DNA of 33,279 nucleotides from an uncultured Prevotellaceae bacterium (GTDB lineage: Bacteria; Bacteroidota; Bacteroidia; Bacteroidales; Bacteroidaceae): NCBI GenBank assembly GCA_902770845.1, contig CACXUV010000015.1:1-33279 (forward strand). The letters run 5' to 3'. The notes under the pieces are model-generated. The model made no database searches. It saw only the letters and a list, made by a program, of their open reading frames with translations, and was not told the origin of the DNA. Positions 1 to 7,637 of the stretch are shown one piece after another (the stretch's first letter is position 1; the number at the start of each line of letters is the position of its first letter). The translations under genes and the position numbers were made by a program.

Positions 1-35
1 CAGACGAGCAGCATGGTTATCAAAAAGCTTCTCAT
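1..35 (-). CDS. 5' end of a gene running off the left edge (putative signal peptide)
   Basis: An ATG at 35 opens a frame leaving the window: MRSFLITMLLV. A positive charge followed by a hydrophobic run is what a lipoprotein or Sec signal start looks like. A strong minus-strand promoter lies just upstream (63-93). Only 11 codons are visible, so the function cannot be called. Confidence 0.4.
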   Translation of the reverse strand, partial: MRSFLITMLLV

Positions 36-62
36 TATTTTAAGTTTATAGGTTTGATGCCG

Positions 63-93
63 CAAAGATACTAAATTCTTGACAACTTACAAA
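63..93 (-). promoter_or_regulatory. Bacteroidetes-type promoter reading leftwards
   Basis: On the minus strand, TTTG (93-90), a 19-nt spacer and TATCTTTG (70-63) match the known Bacteroidetes sigma consensus TTTG-N19/21-TAnnTTTG. It is placed to drive the partial gene starting at 35, with a leader of about 20 nt. Confidence 0.6.
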
Positions 94-110
94 ATTTTTC
101 CGTAACTTTG
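79..110 (+). promoter_or_regulatory. Weaker divergent promoter-like site reading into the element
   Basis: TAACTTTG at 103-110 is a good -7 box. The -33 side is only TTG at 79-81, 21 nt upstream. No plus-strand gene follows before the attL repeat, so either it drives nothing now or its gene was separated by the element insertion. This is inference from position. Confidence 0.3.
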
Positions 111-164
111 TAAGAATTCTCAGCTTTTCTTTGTATAAAGGCTGTCTGGGGGATTGAGGAAAAA

Positions 165-185
165 CTGGGTTACGATTTGGCAACC
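165..185. repeat. attL candidate (21-bp direct repeat, left copy)
   Basis: This copy is identical over 21 bases to 7482-7502. The repeat begins CTGGGTTACG and ends TTTGGCAACC. The sequences on both sides of the two copies differ, as expected for a recombination core. Confidence 0.68.
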
Positions 186-375
186 GTACTCAATTCCACA
201 TTCTGCTATAAACTGCATCAAAGAACACCCGACGCTGAGCCAGCAACCATTTATGACTCATCATCGAGTGCAAAGGTAATCATTCTATTTCAATTAACCA
301 AATTCAAACTCAATTTTTTCTTCTGAGCTTGCTCATCGCTCTTGAACTGATTGCGGCATCTTTTGTGGCACCTGC

Positions 376-412
376 CAGAAAAGTGCGTATTAGGCTACGT
401 CCTTCTACCGAA
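376..412. repeat. Left copy of a 37-bp inverted repeat bounding the cargo module
   Basis: These 37 bases match the reverse complement of 5072-5108 at 33 positions. The shared core is TGCGTATTAGGCTAC. Weaker similarity continues outward to about 350 (a TGTGG.AC block at 365-372). The repeat lies 24 bases beyond the stop of the RhuM-family gene. The stretch 1-435 otherwise holds only the outward gene start, two promoters and attL. Confidence 0.65.
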
Positions 413-435
413 ATGATATGTTGCATACAGGAATC

Positions 436-1461
436 TTACTCGCTCTCAAAAGGTAACTCACCCAAATACTTGTCAAAATCGCTCTGAAACAAACGATCTT
501 GAATGACACGGTACTTCTCAAATTCTGTCTCAGCATGTTCCTTGGCTTCTTCAGCTGTTACTGAACCTGTCGTTTGTAGCACATCATTACCACCAGCCGC
601 CAAGATGGTATCAATCTGTTTGGCCCAGTCCTCCATTGTCATTGGGATATGACGTTTAGCCATACGTTCTGCCAATTCCAGTACACCATTCACCAACTGC
701 CCCATGTCTGCCAGTTCCACCTCTTTTAGGTAGTTCTTGGCTATCGACACATCTGTCTTTACTATTTTGCCGTCAGGTGCGTTTTCCCAAGTCGTCAACC
801 CCATGTGTTCCTGTTCAGCATCAGCACGCTCAACTATTAACTCTGCGGCTGTGCGTCCATGAACAGCATAGTGCATCTTGTTCTGCATCATCTTAAAGAA
901 GAGCCTTGTCGTTGGCGCATCACAATTGTAATCAACTGCTGTCGCATAGATGTCCGTCAATTTCTGATAGAAACGTCGCTCAGACAAACGGATCTCTCGA
1001 ATCTCCGCTAACAGGTGTTCAAAGTAGTCCTCATCCAAGAACGTGCCATTCTCCATTCGTTTCCTGTCCAGCACATAACCACGAATGGCATATTCACGCA
1101 GCACACTTGTGGCCCACTGGCGGAACTGAGTAGCCCGGATGCTATTGACACGATACCCCACACTGATGATGGCATCGAGGTTGTAAAACTGAAGCATACG
1201 GTTGACATCCCTGTTGCCTTCACGTCGAACTACCGAAATTTTCTCGGTAGTTGCCTCCTTTTTTAGTTCGTCTGTATCATAGATGTTCTGCAAATGCACA
1301 CTTATATTGTCAGAAGTACAGTCGAATAACATACCCATAGCCTTCTGAGTACACCACACCGTTTTGTCCTTATAGTAGACTTCTATCCCTTGTTCCTTTC
1401 CTTCTATCTGAAAGATTAGGAACTCAGCCGTACTGTTTCTTATTTCTCTTCTTTTTGCCAT
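436..1461 (-). CDS. RhuM family protein
   Basis: The 341-residue protein reads as a full-length RhuM-family member. This family was first named in Salmonella pathogenicity island 3, is common on mobile elements, and has no settled biochemical function. Family-like stretches are the N-terminal segment with TAEFLIFQ and VYYKDKTVWCTQKAM, followed by NLDAIISVGYRVNS and ATQFRQWATSVLREYAIRGY, which resemble the KilA-N/Bro-type DNA-binding region (about residues 20-130). The C-terminal 200 residues are charged and probably helical. ATG at 1461 is chosen because a perfect promoter ends 17 nt upstream. It lies last in the minus-strand cargo row but has its own promoter. DNA binding or a role in defence is inference. 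Confidence 0.85.
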   Translation of the reverse strand: MAKRREIRNSTAEFLIFQIEGKEQGIEVYYKDKTVWCTQKAMGMLFDCTSDNISVHLQNIYDTDELKKEATTEKISVVRREGNRDVNRMLQFYNLDAIISVGYRVNSIRATQFRQWATSVLREYAIRGYVLDRKRMENGTFLDEDYFEHLLAEIREIRLSERRFYQKLTDIYATAVDYNCDAPTTRLFFKMMQNKMHYAVHGRTAAELIVERADAEQEHMGLTTWENAPDGKIVKTDVSIAKNYLKEVELADMGQLVNGVLELAERMAKRHIPMTMEDWAKQIDTILAAGGNDVLQTTGSVTAEEAKEHAETEFEKYRVIQDRLFQSDFDKYLGELPFESE

Positions 1462-1477
1462 ATCTCGTTTCGCTTTG

Positions 1478-1508
1478 CAAAGTTAATAACTTATTTCGCA
1501 TAATCAAA
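1478..1508 (-). promoter_or_regulatory. Promoter of the RhuM-family gene
   Basis: On the minus strand, TTTG (1508-1505), 19 nt, then TAACTTTG (1485-1478) is an exact match to the Bacteroidetes consensus. It overlaps the last codons of the upstream gene, whose stop is at 1491-1493, so the RhuM-family gene can be expressed separately from the cargo genes above it. Confidence 0.65.
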
Positions 1509-2897
1509 CGGGGCCCCGTAATTCCCTTTGTCAATCTCATTTCTGTTATTCTCAATCCATTTCAAATTGTTCTTTGCATCCCACATCAAATCGTCCAAAT
1601 GAATATAGGGGAGATTAGTTTCACCATTTGCCAACTTATGCAATAATGCAAGAACTATTGGCATATTTCCCTCACCATGCCTATATAAGTCAAGAGTTGT
1701 TTCCCACATTGACACTGGGTCACCTAATTTGGCTGCTTTACTCATCAAAGAGGAAGCATCATGAAGAAATGTTGCCTCACGAATAAATAGGAGATTTGAA
1801 ATAGCAACAACATTGTCTTTCTCAGACAATGCTCCCAATATGTCCTCTCCTCGTTCCTTTAAAAGATGATGAATTGTCGAGACGCTAATATAGTCAAGAA
1901 ATCTAACCTTGTCATTATTCAACAATTCTTTCAAATGTTTATAGTCCTTTGATGAACATGCTTGTTTTTTTAGCCAAGCATCATAGACCCCGTTACCACC
2001 AAATGCGATGTCCATAATAATATTTGCCTCGTATCCGTCAGAAGGATGTAACTTGCACGGGTCTATAAGGAAAAGGAACAAAGCCATCATTATCCTATCG
2101 TCATCACTGCATTTATCTAAGGCTTTATGCTTTTGCCAATACAATAATACTTTTTCTTTATCAGTGAGAGCAGTTGAAATCTCTTTGTGTCCTTCCTCAT
2201 TTGGCCAAACGATATATCTTGGGTATAATACATTTCCCTTAAATTTCAGTCCTAAATGTTCTTCATCTTTAGGCTCGTTTGGAAGTGGCGCTGTTACGGA
2301 TTCCCATAAACTGGCAATTTCTTCATTCAGCGATTTTCCATCATTTCTTTCTATTGTGAAGTCACCTTCCTTTCCTATCTCAAAGTGATCATATATTACA
2401 ATCATCTTGTTTGGAACTCGCAACAGTCTCAAACTTTTAGTTGCTTCAAGAGAATGGAAATCTATAAATTCTAGTGAGGAAGGTAATGTCAATTCTTCAA
2501 TATTAGTCGATTCAAAAGCTCCCTTGCATATGGCAATAGTTCCATCAGGGATTGCAAACGATTTACAAGGATAGTTTGTCGGAAATGCAACAAGAACCCT
2601 CCCACTAAAATCATCATCGAAGTTATAGAACATTTCTTTGCTGCGAAGTTTGTCCTTTGGATTTTTAGTGACGTTTGCATAAAGAACACCATCCTCAGAA
2701 TAGAATCGACTACGTTTATCCAATACATCGAATCTTTCAAGGCTCTTCATCCCTTTGAAATGATTGGCACAATCATCAGAAATGTCGAAATCGGATGCAA
2801 TGAAAACCTGTTTAACACGGTCATAATCATCCAAATCATTGAAATGGATGGTTCGATTGTTCTTTATAATATATTTGGTTATAGAGTAGTCAATCAT
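1491..2897 (-). CDS. Leucine-rich-repeat (BspA-like) protein with Sel1-like C-terminal part, function unknown
   Basis: The protein has 468 residues and no signal peptide, so it is probably cytoplasmic. Residues about 100-160 carry BspA/TpLRR-like units (SFAIPDGTIAICKGAFEST, IEELTLPSSLEFIDFHSLEA), the form in which each unit reads as a hydrophobic beta segment ending in I..AF. Residues about 235-330 (KVLLYWQKHKALD onward) look helical. Residues about 385-430 (AAKLGDPVSMWETTLDLYRHG) resemble one Sel1/TPR-like unit. It starts 11 nt after the stop of the gene above it and probably shares its transcript. Similar cytoplasmic LRR/Sel1 mixtures are usually taken as protein-binding scaffolds. A specific function cannot be given. 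Confidence 0.7.
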   Translation of the reverse strand: MIDYSITKYIIKNNRTIHFNDLDDYDRVKQVFIASDFDISDDCANHFKGMKSLERFDVLDKRSRFYSEDGVLYANVTKNPKDKLRSKEMFYNFDDDFSGRVLVAFPTNYPCKSFAIPDGTIAICKGAFESTNIEELTLPSSLEFIDFHSLEATKSLRLLRVPNKMIVIYDHFEIGKEGDFTIERNDGKSLNEEIASLWESVTAPLPNEPKDEEHLGLKFKGNVLYPRYIVWPNEEGHKEISTALTDKEKVLLYWQKHKALDKCSDDDRIMMALFLFLIDPCKLHPSDGYEANIIMDIAFGGNGVYDAWLKKQACSSKDYKHLKELLNNDKVRFLDYISVSTIHHLLKERGEDILGALSEKDNVVAISNLLFIREATFLHDASSLMSKAAKLGDPVSMWETTLDLYRHGEGNMPIVLALLHKLANGETNLPYIHLDDLMWDAKNNLKWIENNRNEIDKGNYGAPFDYAK

Positions 2898-2908
2898 TCT
2901 TGTCTTTT

Positions 2909-4222
2909 TTAAATAAGTTTATCCAAATCATCCTTGGAAGAAATCATTGGTACAATCTTCTTTAATAACCGATGAAGATAATTCCGCTGCAATTCATAAG
3001 ATCCGAAATCTCGCCTCCATGCCATTCCCGCAATATACTTAGCCTCTGTTGTGTAGCGATGATAATAGCATAGGTTTTCATCTTGTCTTTCTAATTTGAC
3101 ATCCAATGTGTTATTAATCAGCTCCAACAAGAATTTCGAGGGTACAAATCCATATTCTGTAGGAAATAGTACCGTATATTCTGTCCAGCCCCTATCATCA
3201 CGTCCAACCCGATTTTCTCCATCTTCAAAGCACGTGGCTTTAATTCCAAGAACAAAGTTTAATAATGAACGTATGGTTTCGTTTTGTTCAACGTCTTTAC
3301 AATCTCTTATGCTACCACAATGGCAAAAACCTTCTTCCGCCTTGACTTGTTCATAGTTCAGTATGATTCCAATGTAGAGTTTTCTTAGTATATATCTTCT
3401 TAGTGATTCCACATCATACTTCAAGTAGTTTGGCAGCTCATAAAACTTTGCGGAATATATTACATTTTGATTGTTGCCACGTTGTTTGGTTATAGATGCT
3501 TTGATGAGTTTTGCAAACAGGTGAGCTATATAAACATTATAAATAATTCCTTTTCTTCCCTCAAACGTTGCATAGCAAGTTACATCATCATCGCTATACG
3601 CATGAGGCTTGCTGTTTTCAATTCGAACTTGTAGGCTATAAATCAAATCCAATGCATAGTCAAGGCTTATACTATAAGGAGAAGTTTCGTAAGATGCATA
3701 ATCCCGTCCTCCATCTTTATACTTTTGATAGTAATACTCCATATTTAGCTCAGAAGGCGGTATTCCCGAATCAATAGCATTATTTATTTGTGGAACGATG
3801 TATGTAAAAAAGGATATAATGGAATTGTTACTTTTAGATATGATTTTCCCGTTTTTATAAGTCACACTATCTGTAGAATAGAATTCAAATCGATTTTGAT
3901 AATTACTATCAAGATATATTATTATTGAATAATGATAATCGATATAATATTCAGCATTAATCCACATGTTTTCCTTATGAATCTCTTGGCTCACGTCAAT
4001 CATGCTAATCAAGACATTCCCTATTTGTATGTCTTCATTCTCTTCTTTATGAATTCCATCAAGGCTGACATAACCGATTTTACAATAGAGAGAACCATCT
4101 TTCTCTCTTTGTAACTGCACATATGGTAATTGTTGAGATTCTATCGAGTGATGTCTAAATTCTTCCTCAATATTCGCTATAGAAGATATCTCAAATGCTT
4201 CAGTACCGTTGAAAACTATCAT
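2909..4222 (-). CDS. Hypothetical protein, 437 aa
   Basis: I do not recognise this family. I start it at the ATG at 4222 (MIVFNGTEAFEI), not at the TTG further upstream, because the ATG lies two bases after the stop of the preceding small frame. The protein is acidic and rich in Tyr, Ile and Asn, with no signal peptide or membrane segment. Residues about 305-320 hold a Cys/His cluster (EGFCHCGSIRDCKD), and an EYTVLFPTEYG segment follows near 360. It is AT-rich like the rest of the element cargo. The 11-nt spacing to the LRR/Sel1 gene suggests the two work together. Confidence 0.65.
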   Translation of the reverse strand: MIVFNGTEAFEISSIANIEEEFRHHSIESQQLPYVQLQREKDGSLYCKIGYVSLDGIHKEENEDIQIGNVLISMIDVSQEIHKENMWINAEYYIDYHYSIIIYLDSNYQNRFEFYSTDSVTYKNGKIISKSNNSIISFFTYIVPQINNAIDSGIPPSELNMEYYYQKYKDGGRDYASYETSPYSISLDYALDLIYSLQVRIENSKPHAYSDDDVTCYATFEGRKGIIYNVYIAHLFAKLIKASITKQRGNNQNVIYSAKFYELPNYLKYDVESLRRYILRKLYIGIILNYEQVKAEEGFCHCGSIRDCKDVEQNETIRSLLNFVLGIKATCFEDGENRVGRDDRGWTEYTVLFPTEYGFVPSKFLLELINNTLDVKLERQDENLCYYHRYTTEAKYIAGMAWRRDFGSYELQRNYLHRLLKKIVPMISSKDDLDKLI

Positions 4223-4224
4223 AA

Positions 4225-4524
4225 CTACAATGCGCAAGAAGGTTTATACTCAAAAAGCGCAGACGGTTTATCTGCGCTAAAGGGATTTTCATTTGTGCAA
4301 AGCAAACTCCGTAACAGTTCACGTAAATCCTTGAAAAAGTCTGTATAGTAATAGACTGGCAATAAAGCTCCCAAATGTTCAATTTCGATGCCTCTTGAAA
4401 TCATACCTACTAACAGAACGATATTCCAAAAGTGTTTCAGCACAAAAGCAGCAACCCTTCTCCAGGACGGCTGTACGTTTTTGATAAACGAAGCCGACGA
4501 AATGTAATTAAATGTTTTCATCAT
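4225..4524 (-). CDS. Small hypothetical protein, 99 aa
   Basis: The frame opens with ATG ATG at 4524 and ends two bases before the start of the next gene, which supports real translation. Residues about 28-55 contain a hydrophobic stretch (FWNIVLLVGMI and LGALLPVYYY) that could be a membrane anchor. The C-terminus NENPFSADKPSALFEYK is polar. No family is recognised. It could instead be leader sequence of the operon. Confidence 0.4.
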   Translation of the reverse strand: MMKTFNYISSASFIKNVQPSWRRVAAFVLKHFWNIVLLVGMISRGIEIEHLGALLPVYYYTDFFKDLRELLRSLLCTNENPFSADKPSALFEYKPSCAL

Positions 4525-4556
4525 GTTTCGTTATTACATTAAACATAAAATTCCCT

Positions 4557-4616
4557 ATGTTTGAGAGGAGTCGAACCTCTTTGCCTGTCACACAAGTACC
4601 AACTTACCAAACTTGC
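4557..4616 (-). other. tRNA-like fragment (T-arm plus acceptor-like ends)
   Basis: On the minus strand, AGAGG-TTCGACT-CCTCT forms a perfect tRNA T-arm. Seven bases 3' of it (CAAACAT) pair at six of seven positions with AAGTTTG upstream. Between them are a D-loop-like AGTTGGTA and only about 13 nt where a 17-nt anticodon arm should be. The total is about 58 nt, too short for a normal tRNA. It could be a tRNA remnant or a mimic. Not a functional tRNA as read. Confidence 0.3.
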
Positions 4617-4944
4617 TGCAAAAATACGAAAAATTCTTCGATTAATACTCACTCAATTGCAAAAATCACATAAAATGTAGTGAAAATGGTTTGTTTTATA
4701 GCTAAGTATACTCTAAGTATACTCAATAAGAAAGAACAATTACTGCTTTTGTATTCTATTATGAGGGAAAGAAAACCAGACTTTTCAAAAATACAGAAAA
4801 CTTGCACATTCAATAACATAGGATCATACGATAAGACCAAAAAGCCGATAGCTCGCACTAAATCAAAGGATGCCGACGGTTTCTTACAATCTTCATTCAC
4901 AAAGAGTCTGATAATTTGAGAAGAAAGAATTTGCATATCTGCTC

Positions 4945-5070
4945 ATGGATGAGAAGCTGGACGCTATTAGTTCAATGTTGAGACTATTACAAAAAACGGC
5001 ACATGAATTACGATTTGATAGAGGAGATAAAAAGATCACTCACTTTTGTCGTTTACAATTCCGCAATTAG
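4945..5070 (+). CDS. Very small ORF or gene remnant, 41 aa
   Basis: ATG at 4945 gives a peptide beginning MDEKLDAISSMLRLLQKT, a short amphipathic helix of the kind found at the start of small mobile-element proteins. It stops directly before the right inverted repeat. Apart from this, 4640-5300 contains only the repeat copies, a hairpin and a late promoter box. The peptide may be a truncated leftover. Confidence 0.28.
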   Translation: MDEKLDAISSMLRLLQKTAHELRFDRGDKKITHFCRLQFRN

Positions 5071-5071
5071 G

Positions 5072-5108
5072 TTCCGTAGAAGGGTGTAGCCTAATACGCA
5101 GTTTTCTG
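5072..5108. repeat. Right copy of the 37-bp inverted repeat
   Basis: It pairs with 376-412 in inverted orientation, 33 of 37 positions identical. Together they bracket the RhuM/LRR/unknown cargo (about 4.7 kb) but exclude the integrase and the helix-turn-helix genes. A related copy in direct orientation follows at 5152-5186. Confidence 0.65.
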
Positions 5109-5129
5109 TGGAGTACCACACAAAACTGC
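5098..5129 (+). other. Hairpin at the right repeat
   Basis: GCAGTTTT and AAAACTGC pair perfectly, followed by a single C/C mismatch and then TGTGG with CCACA around a 4-nt AGTA loop. The hairpin overlaps the end of the right inverted repeat. No T-run follows, so a recombination or binding structure is more likely than a terminator. Confidence 0.5.
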
Positions 5130-5151
5130 ATAGGTTTTATCGGCAACGCCT

Positions 5152-5186
5152 TTATAGGGCATAGCCTAATATGTACTTTCTGTAGT
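5152..5186 (+). repeat. Third, diverged copy of the element-end repeat
   Basis: The AGGG..TAGCCTAATA segment and following TTTCTGT repeat the layout of 5081-5113 in direct orientation about 75 bp away, with several substitutions and one indel. Iterated copies near an integrase module could be binding sites for recombination proteins. Confidence 0.45.
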
Positions 5187-5307
5187 CATGCCCCATACAC
5201 ATCGACCAAATATGAGCAAGCTCAGCAGAAGGCAAAAGAAAGAACCGCCGCTAATGTTAAAAAACGAAATATAATTTTCTAATGCAGTCCGTCTGCGGAT
5301 ATTGATG

Positions 5308-5315
5308 TACCTTTG
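5308..5315 (+). promoter_or_regulatory. -7 box for the helix-turn-helix pair
   Basis: TACCTTTG fits the Bacteroidetes -7 consensus. It lies 29 bases before the ATG at 5345. No clear TTTG is found at the right distance upstream, so the promoter may need activation. Confidence 0.45.
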
Positions 5316-5344
5316 CGCCCAGATAAAACAAAAACGAAACAGAC

Positions 5345-5665
5345 ATGGAAGTAATATCAATTGAGCGCAGTACCTACGAGGAACTGCTGACGAGCTTTAA
5401 CAGTTTCGTTGCAAAGATGAAGGAGACGGCCAGTAGAGGCAATGATAAAGGGTTAGACGATTGGCTCGACAATCAAGATGTATGCCAGATGCTGAATATC
5501 AGTCCGAGAACATTACAAACGCTTCGTGATAACGGAACGTTGGCCTATTCTCAAATCAACCGCAAGGTGTACTATAAGCTCGAGGATGTGGAGCATATTC
5601 TTCATGTTGTGGCTGGTAGGGATAAGGATGCCAAGAAGTATAACCTCAAAACGAGCAGCTTATGA
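5345..5665 (+). CDS. Helix-turn-helix (excisionase/MerR-like) protein
   Basis: The protein has 106 residues. After a helical N-terminus (about 1-35) comes a winged-helix unit at about 45-95: DWLDNQDVCQMLNISPRTLQ, then TLRDNGTLAYSQI and KVYYKLEDVEHIL. This is the DNA-binding form of excisionase-like proteins that accompany tyrosine integrases in Bacteroidetes elements. Its stop overlaps the next ATG by four bases (ATGA), so the two genes are translationally coupled. The likely role is directing excision or regulating the element. No homologue was checked. Confidence 0.8.
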   Translation: MEVISIERSTYEELLTSFNSFVAKMKETASRGNDKGLDDWLDNQDVCQMLNISPRTLQTLRDNGTLAYSQINRKVYYKLEDVEHILHVVAGRDKDAKKYNLKTSSL

Positions 5666-5958
5666 ATGAACTGATAATGCCGCATAACGTTGGTGTGAAG
5701 AATGCACTGGAGAACATGAAGGAGTTGCTTGTCCTTTATAAAAAAATGACAGGCAATTATCGTCCATTGCTTGATGGTGAACGCTATCTGACAGACAAAG
5801 AGGTGGCCAGCATTCTGAAAGTCAGCAGACGAACGCTACAGGAATACCGCAATGATGGTGTGATACCTTATATATTGTTAGGTGGCAAGGTGCTTTATCG
5901 TGAGAGTGATTTGGAGAGGGTTCTAGAAAGTTGCTATCATCCTGCATATAAACGATAG
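5662..5958 (+). CDS. Helix-turn-helix (excisionase-like) protein, second of pair
   Basis: The protein has 98 residues and shares the plan of the preceding gene. A helical start (residues 1-35) is followed by RYLTDKEVASILKVSRRTLQ, EYRNDGVIPYILLGGKVLYR and a final helix. The pair probably arose by duplication. It is coupled to the gene before it by an ATGA overlap and converges on the integrase gene across a strong hairpin. It may be a recombination directionality factor or a repressor. Confidence 0.8.
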   Translation: MNELIMPHNVGVKNALENMKELLVLYKKMTGNYRPLLDGERYLTDKEVASILKVSRRTLQEYRNDGVIPYILLGGKVLYRESDLERVLESCYHPAYKR

Positions 5959-6005
5959 GGAAAAAGAAAGAGCCGTTAGTGGTTCGTGTGCAGTGGGATT
6001 ATAAC

Positions 6006-6050
6006 GCAGAAAGACGGATGACAGACTTCGCTAATCATTCGTCTTTCTGC
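6006..6050. terminator. Hairpin between convergent HTH pair and integrase
   Basis: GCAGAAAGACGGATGA pairs with TCATTCGTCTTTCTGC at 15 of 16 positions around a 13-nt loop. It sits between two convergent genes and could end transcription from either side. A 13-base near-repeat (GCCGTTAGTGGTT / GCCGTTAGTAGTT) occurs on both sides, at 5972 and 6067. Confidence 0.55.
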
Positions 6051-6077
6051 TCTGAAGTTTTAATGCGCCGTTAGTAG

Positions 6078-7298
6078 TTATGTTCTCTTTATAATCTTGA
6101 ATGATGCGTTGAGTTTATTGCCGAGCATCGTCAGGTCGTTGTCGAGTTTCTGGCTTGTGATGCGGGCGTAAATCTGCGTGGTCACGATATTGGTGTGTCC
6201 CAATACACGGCTCACGCTCTCGATGGGCATACCCTTTGAAAGCGCCAAGGTTGCGAACGAGTGTCTGCCACAATGGTAGGAGATGGCTTTCTCTATGCCA
6301 CAGGCGGTCATCACCGTTTTCAGTTTTTTACACATCGACCAGTAATTCATCTTGCCGAATACCAGCTTGTCTTCCTGTAGGTGCTTGTAGCGGTCGATAA
6401 TCTGCAAGGGAACCTCCATCAGCTTCACCTGGAAGGGGATGTTGGTCTTGTGTCGCTTGCTGATAATCCACTTGTCACCGTTGATGTCCACGATGTTGTC
6501 TGTCGTCAGGTTCTTCACGTCGATGAACGAGAGAGCGGTGAAGCACACGAACACAAAAATGTCACGCACGAAGGCCAGATCGTCATCCTCGAACTCATGG
6601 GTTACGACAGCCTTCAGTTCATCCTCGGTCAGAAACTCTCTTTCCTTGCAGTTGGGGCTAATGTGGAACTGGGCGAACGGGTTACGGGGAATCTTACCGT
6701 TGTAGTGCGCCCTCAGCACAACACCTTTCAGCCACATACACCTCTGCCAGATTGTTCCATTAGCCAGTCCTCGGTCTGTGCTGAGGTAGGCGGCGAAGTC
6801 CTTGATAAACTCTGGCGTCAGTTCCAGCATTGACATGTCAGTGCGACGATAGTGCGACTGGATGAACTCTGCCACATCCTTACGCGAACGCTCCATAGCC
6901 CAAAGCGTGCTTGCAGCCCTGTCCTTACCCACACGTTTCTTCTGATTGGCAATATCCTTGTCGAAAGCGCTCAACAACGTCTCGTATTCGCTACCAAAGC
7001 CTTGATACGAATTACGCACCATCTCTGCCGTTACGAAAGCCTCGCGATCCGAAAGGTGCTGATAGTGCTTGATAATCTGCGCCTTGATGTTATCCAGTTC
7101 GCGGTTAATCTGTAATGCCTCCTTACTGCGCCCTTTGGCACAATTCCCCTTCACGTCCCACATGTCAAGCGGAATCGTCTTCTTACAACTGAACTGGCTC
7201 TGAGTTCCGTTAATCGTAACCCTGCCCATCACTGGCACTACACCATTCTTTTCTTTACTCTTGTTCACATAGAACAGAATGTTAAAAGTACTTCTCAA
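6078..7298 (-). CDS. Tyrosine recombinase / site-specific integrase
   Basis: The protein has 406 residues, the usual size for Bacteroidetes element integrases. The N-terminal arm-binding part begins RSTFNILFYVNKSKEKNG. A SAM-like core-binding domain spans about 100-200. The catalytic domain contains ISYHCGRHSFATLALSKG (His and Arg of the H-x-x-R box), RVLGHTNIVTTQIYARI with the nucleophilic Tyr, and a conserved Lys-bearing beta-turn region before them. At the first arginine box it reads CFTALSFIDVKNL, with Ser where most recombinases have Arg. That substitution is known in IntDOT-type integrases. It probably acts on the 21-bp repeats at 165 and 7482. A -7-like TAGTTTTG lies upstream at 7334-7327. 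Confidence 0.93.
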   Translation of the reverse strand: MRSTFNILFYVNKSKEKNGVVPVMGRVTINGTQSQFSCKKTIPLDMWDVKGNCAKGRSKEALQINRELDNIKAQIIKHYQHLSDREAFVTAEMVRNSYQGFGSEYETLLSAFDKDIANQKKRVGKDRAASTLWAMERSRKDVAEFIQSHYRRTDMSMLELTPEFIKDFAAYLSTDRGLANGTIWQRCMWLKGVVLRAHYNGKIPRNPFAQFHISPNCKEREFLTEDELKAVVTHEFEDDDLAFVRDIFVFVCFTALSFIDVKNLTTDNIVDINGDKWIISKRHKTNIPFQVKLMEVPLQIIDRYKHLQEDKLVFGKMNYWSMCKKLKTVMTACGIEKAISYHCGRHSFATLALSKGMPIESVSRVLGHTNIVTTQIYARITSQKLDNDLTMLGNKLNASFKIIKRT

Positions 7299-7481
7299 GT
7301 TTCTTACTCTTTTTTAATTTTGGCTGCAAAACTACTATCTTTTTAGGCATTCATCGCTATGCAAAATGTAGCAGTTTGCGGAATAAGAAACAGGCGGCGA
7401 AAGAGCGGTGAAAGGTACACCATTCTACCCCGATTTGCGTTGTCGTTTTAGGAAATCTAACCCGCCTCAGATACCTGCTTT

Positions 7482-7502
7482 CTGGGTTACGATTTGGCAA
7501 CC
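7482..7502. repeat. attR candidate (21-bp direct repeat, right copy)
   Basis: Identical to 165-185. It lies about 180 bases upstream of the integrase start, the typical place for an attachment site. Chromosomal, GC-rich sequence resumes shortly after it. The rest of 7299-7675 holds the integrase -7 box and the cotH promoter. Confidence 0.68.
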
Positions 7503-7637
7503 TAACTTCTTCACTAATCCTCCCCAATTTGCTTTTTGCCCCAAGTTAAACTTCCCTGTTCTTCCCCGTCTTGCCTTTATTTCAGGCCGAATTGCGTTAA
7601 TCTTCCAAAATCGCTTCGCTTTTACAAGCTTTTTTCG

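Larger units (their letters stand above)
165..7502. mobile_element. Putative integrative element with IntDOT-like tyrosine integrase
   Basis: A perfect 21-bp direct repeat at 165-185 and 7482-7502 encloses a visibly AT-richer block. The integrase gene (6078-7298) lies just inside the right repeat and two small helix-turn-helix genes (5345-5958) precede it, a common arrangement for integrative elements of Bacteroidetes. The cargo is a RhuM-family protein, a leucine-rich/Sel1-like protein and two unknown proteins. No relaxase, mobilisation or conjugation gene is visible, so transfer would need help from elsewhere. The boundaries are inferred from the repeats and have not been tested against an empty site. 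Confidence 0.68.

Noticed and set aside
1-435. A plus-strand gene following the promoter-like site at 79-110
   Set aside because: No frame of useful length before attL or before the inverted repeat.
4557-4616. Functional tRNA gene
   Set aside because: Too short; there is no room for a normal anticodon arm.
4680-4919. 79-residue plus-strand ORF in the AT-rich gap of the element
   Set aside because: No recognisable promoter, start context or motif was seen, and a similar-length frame opens on the other strand.
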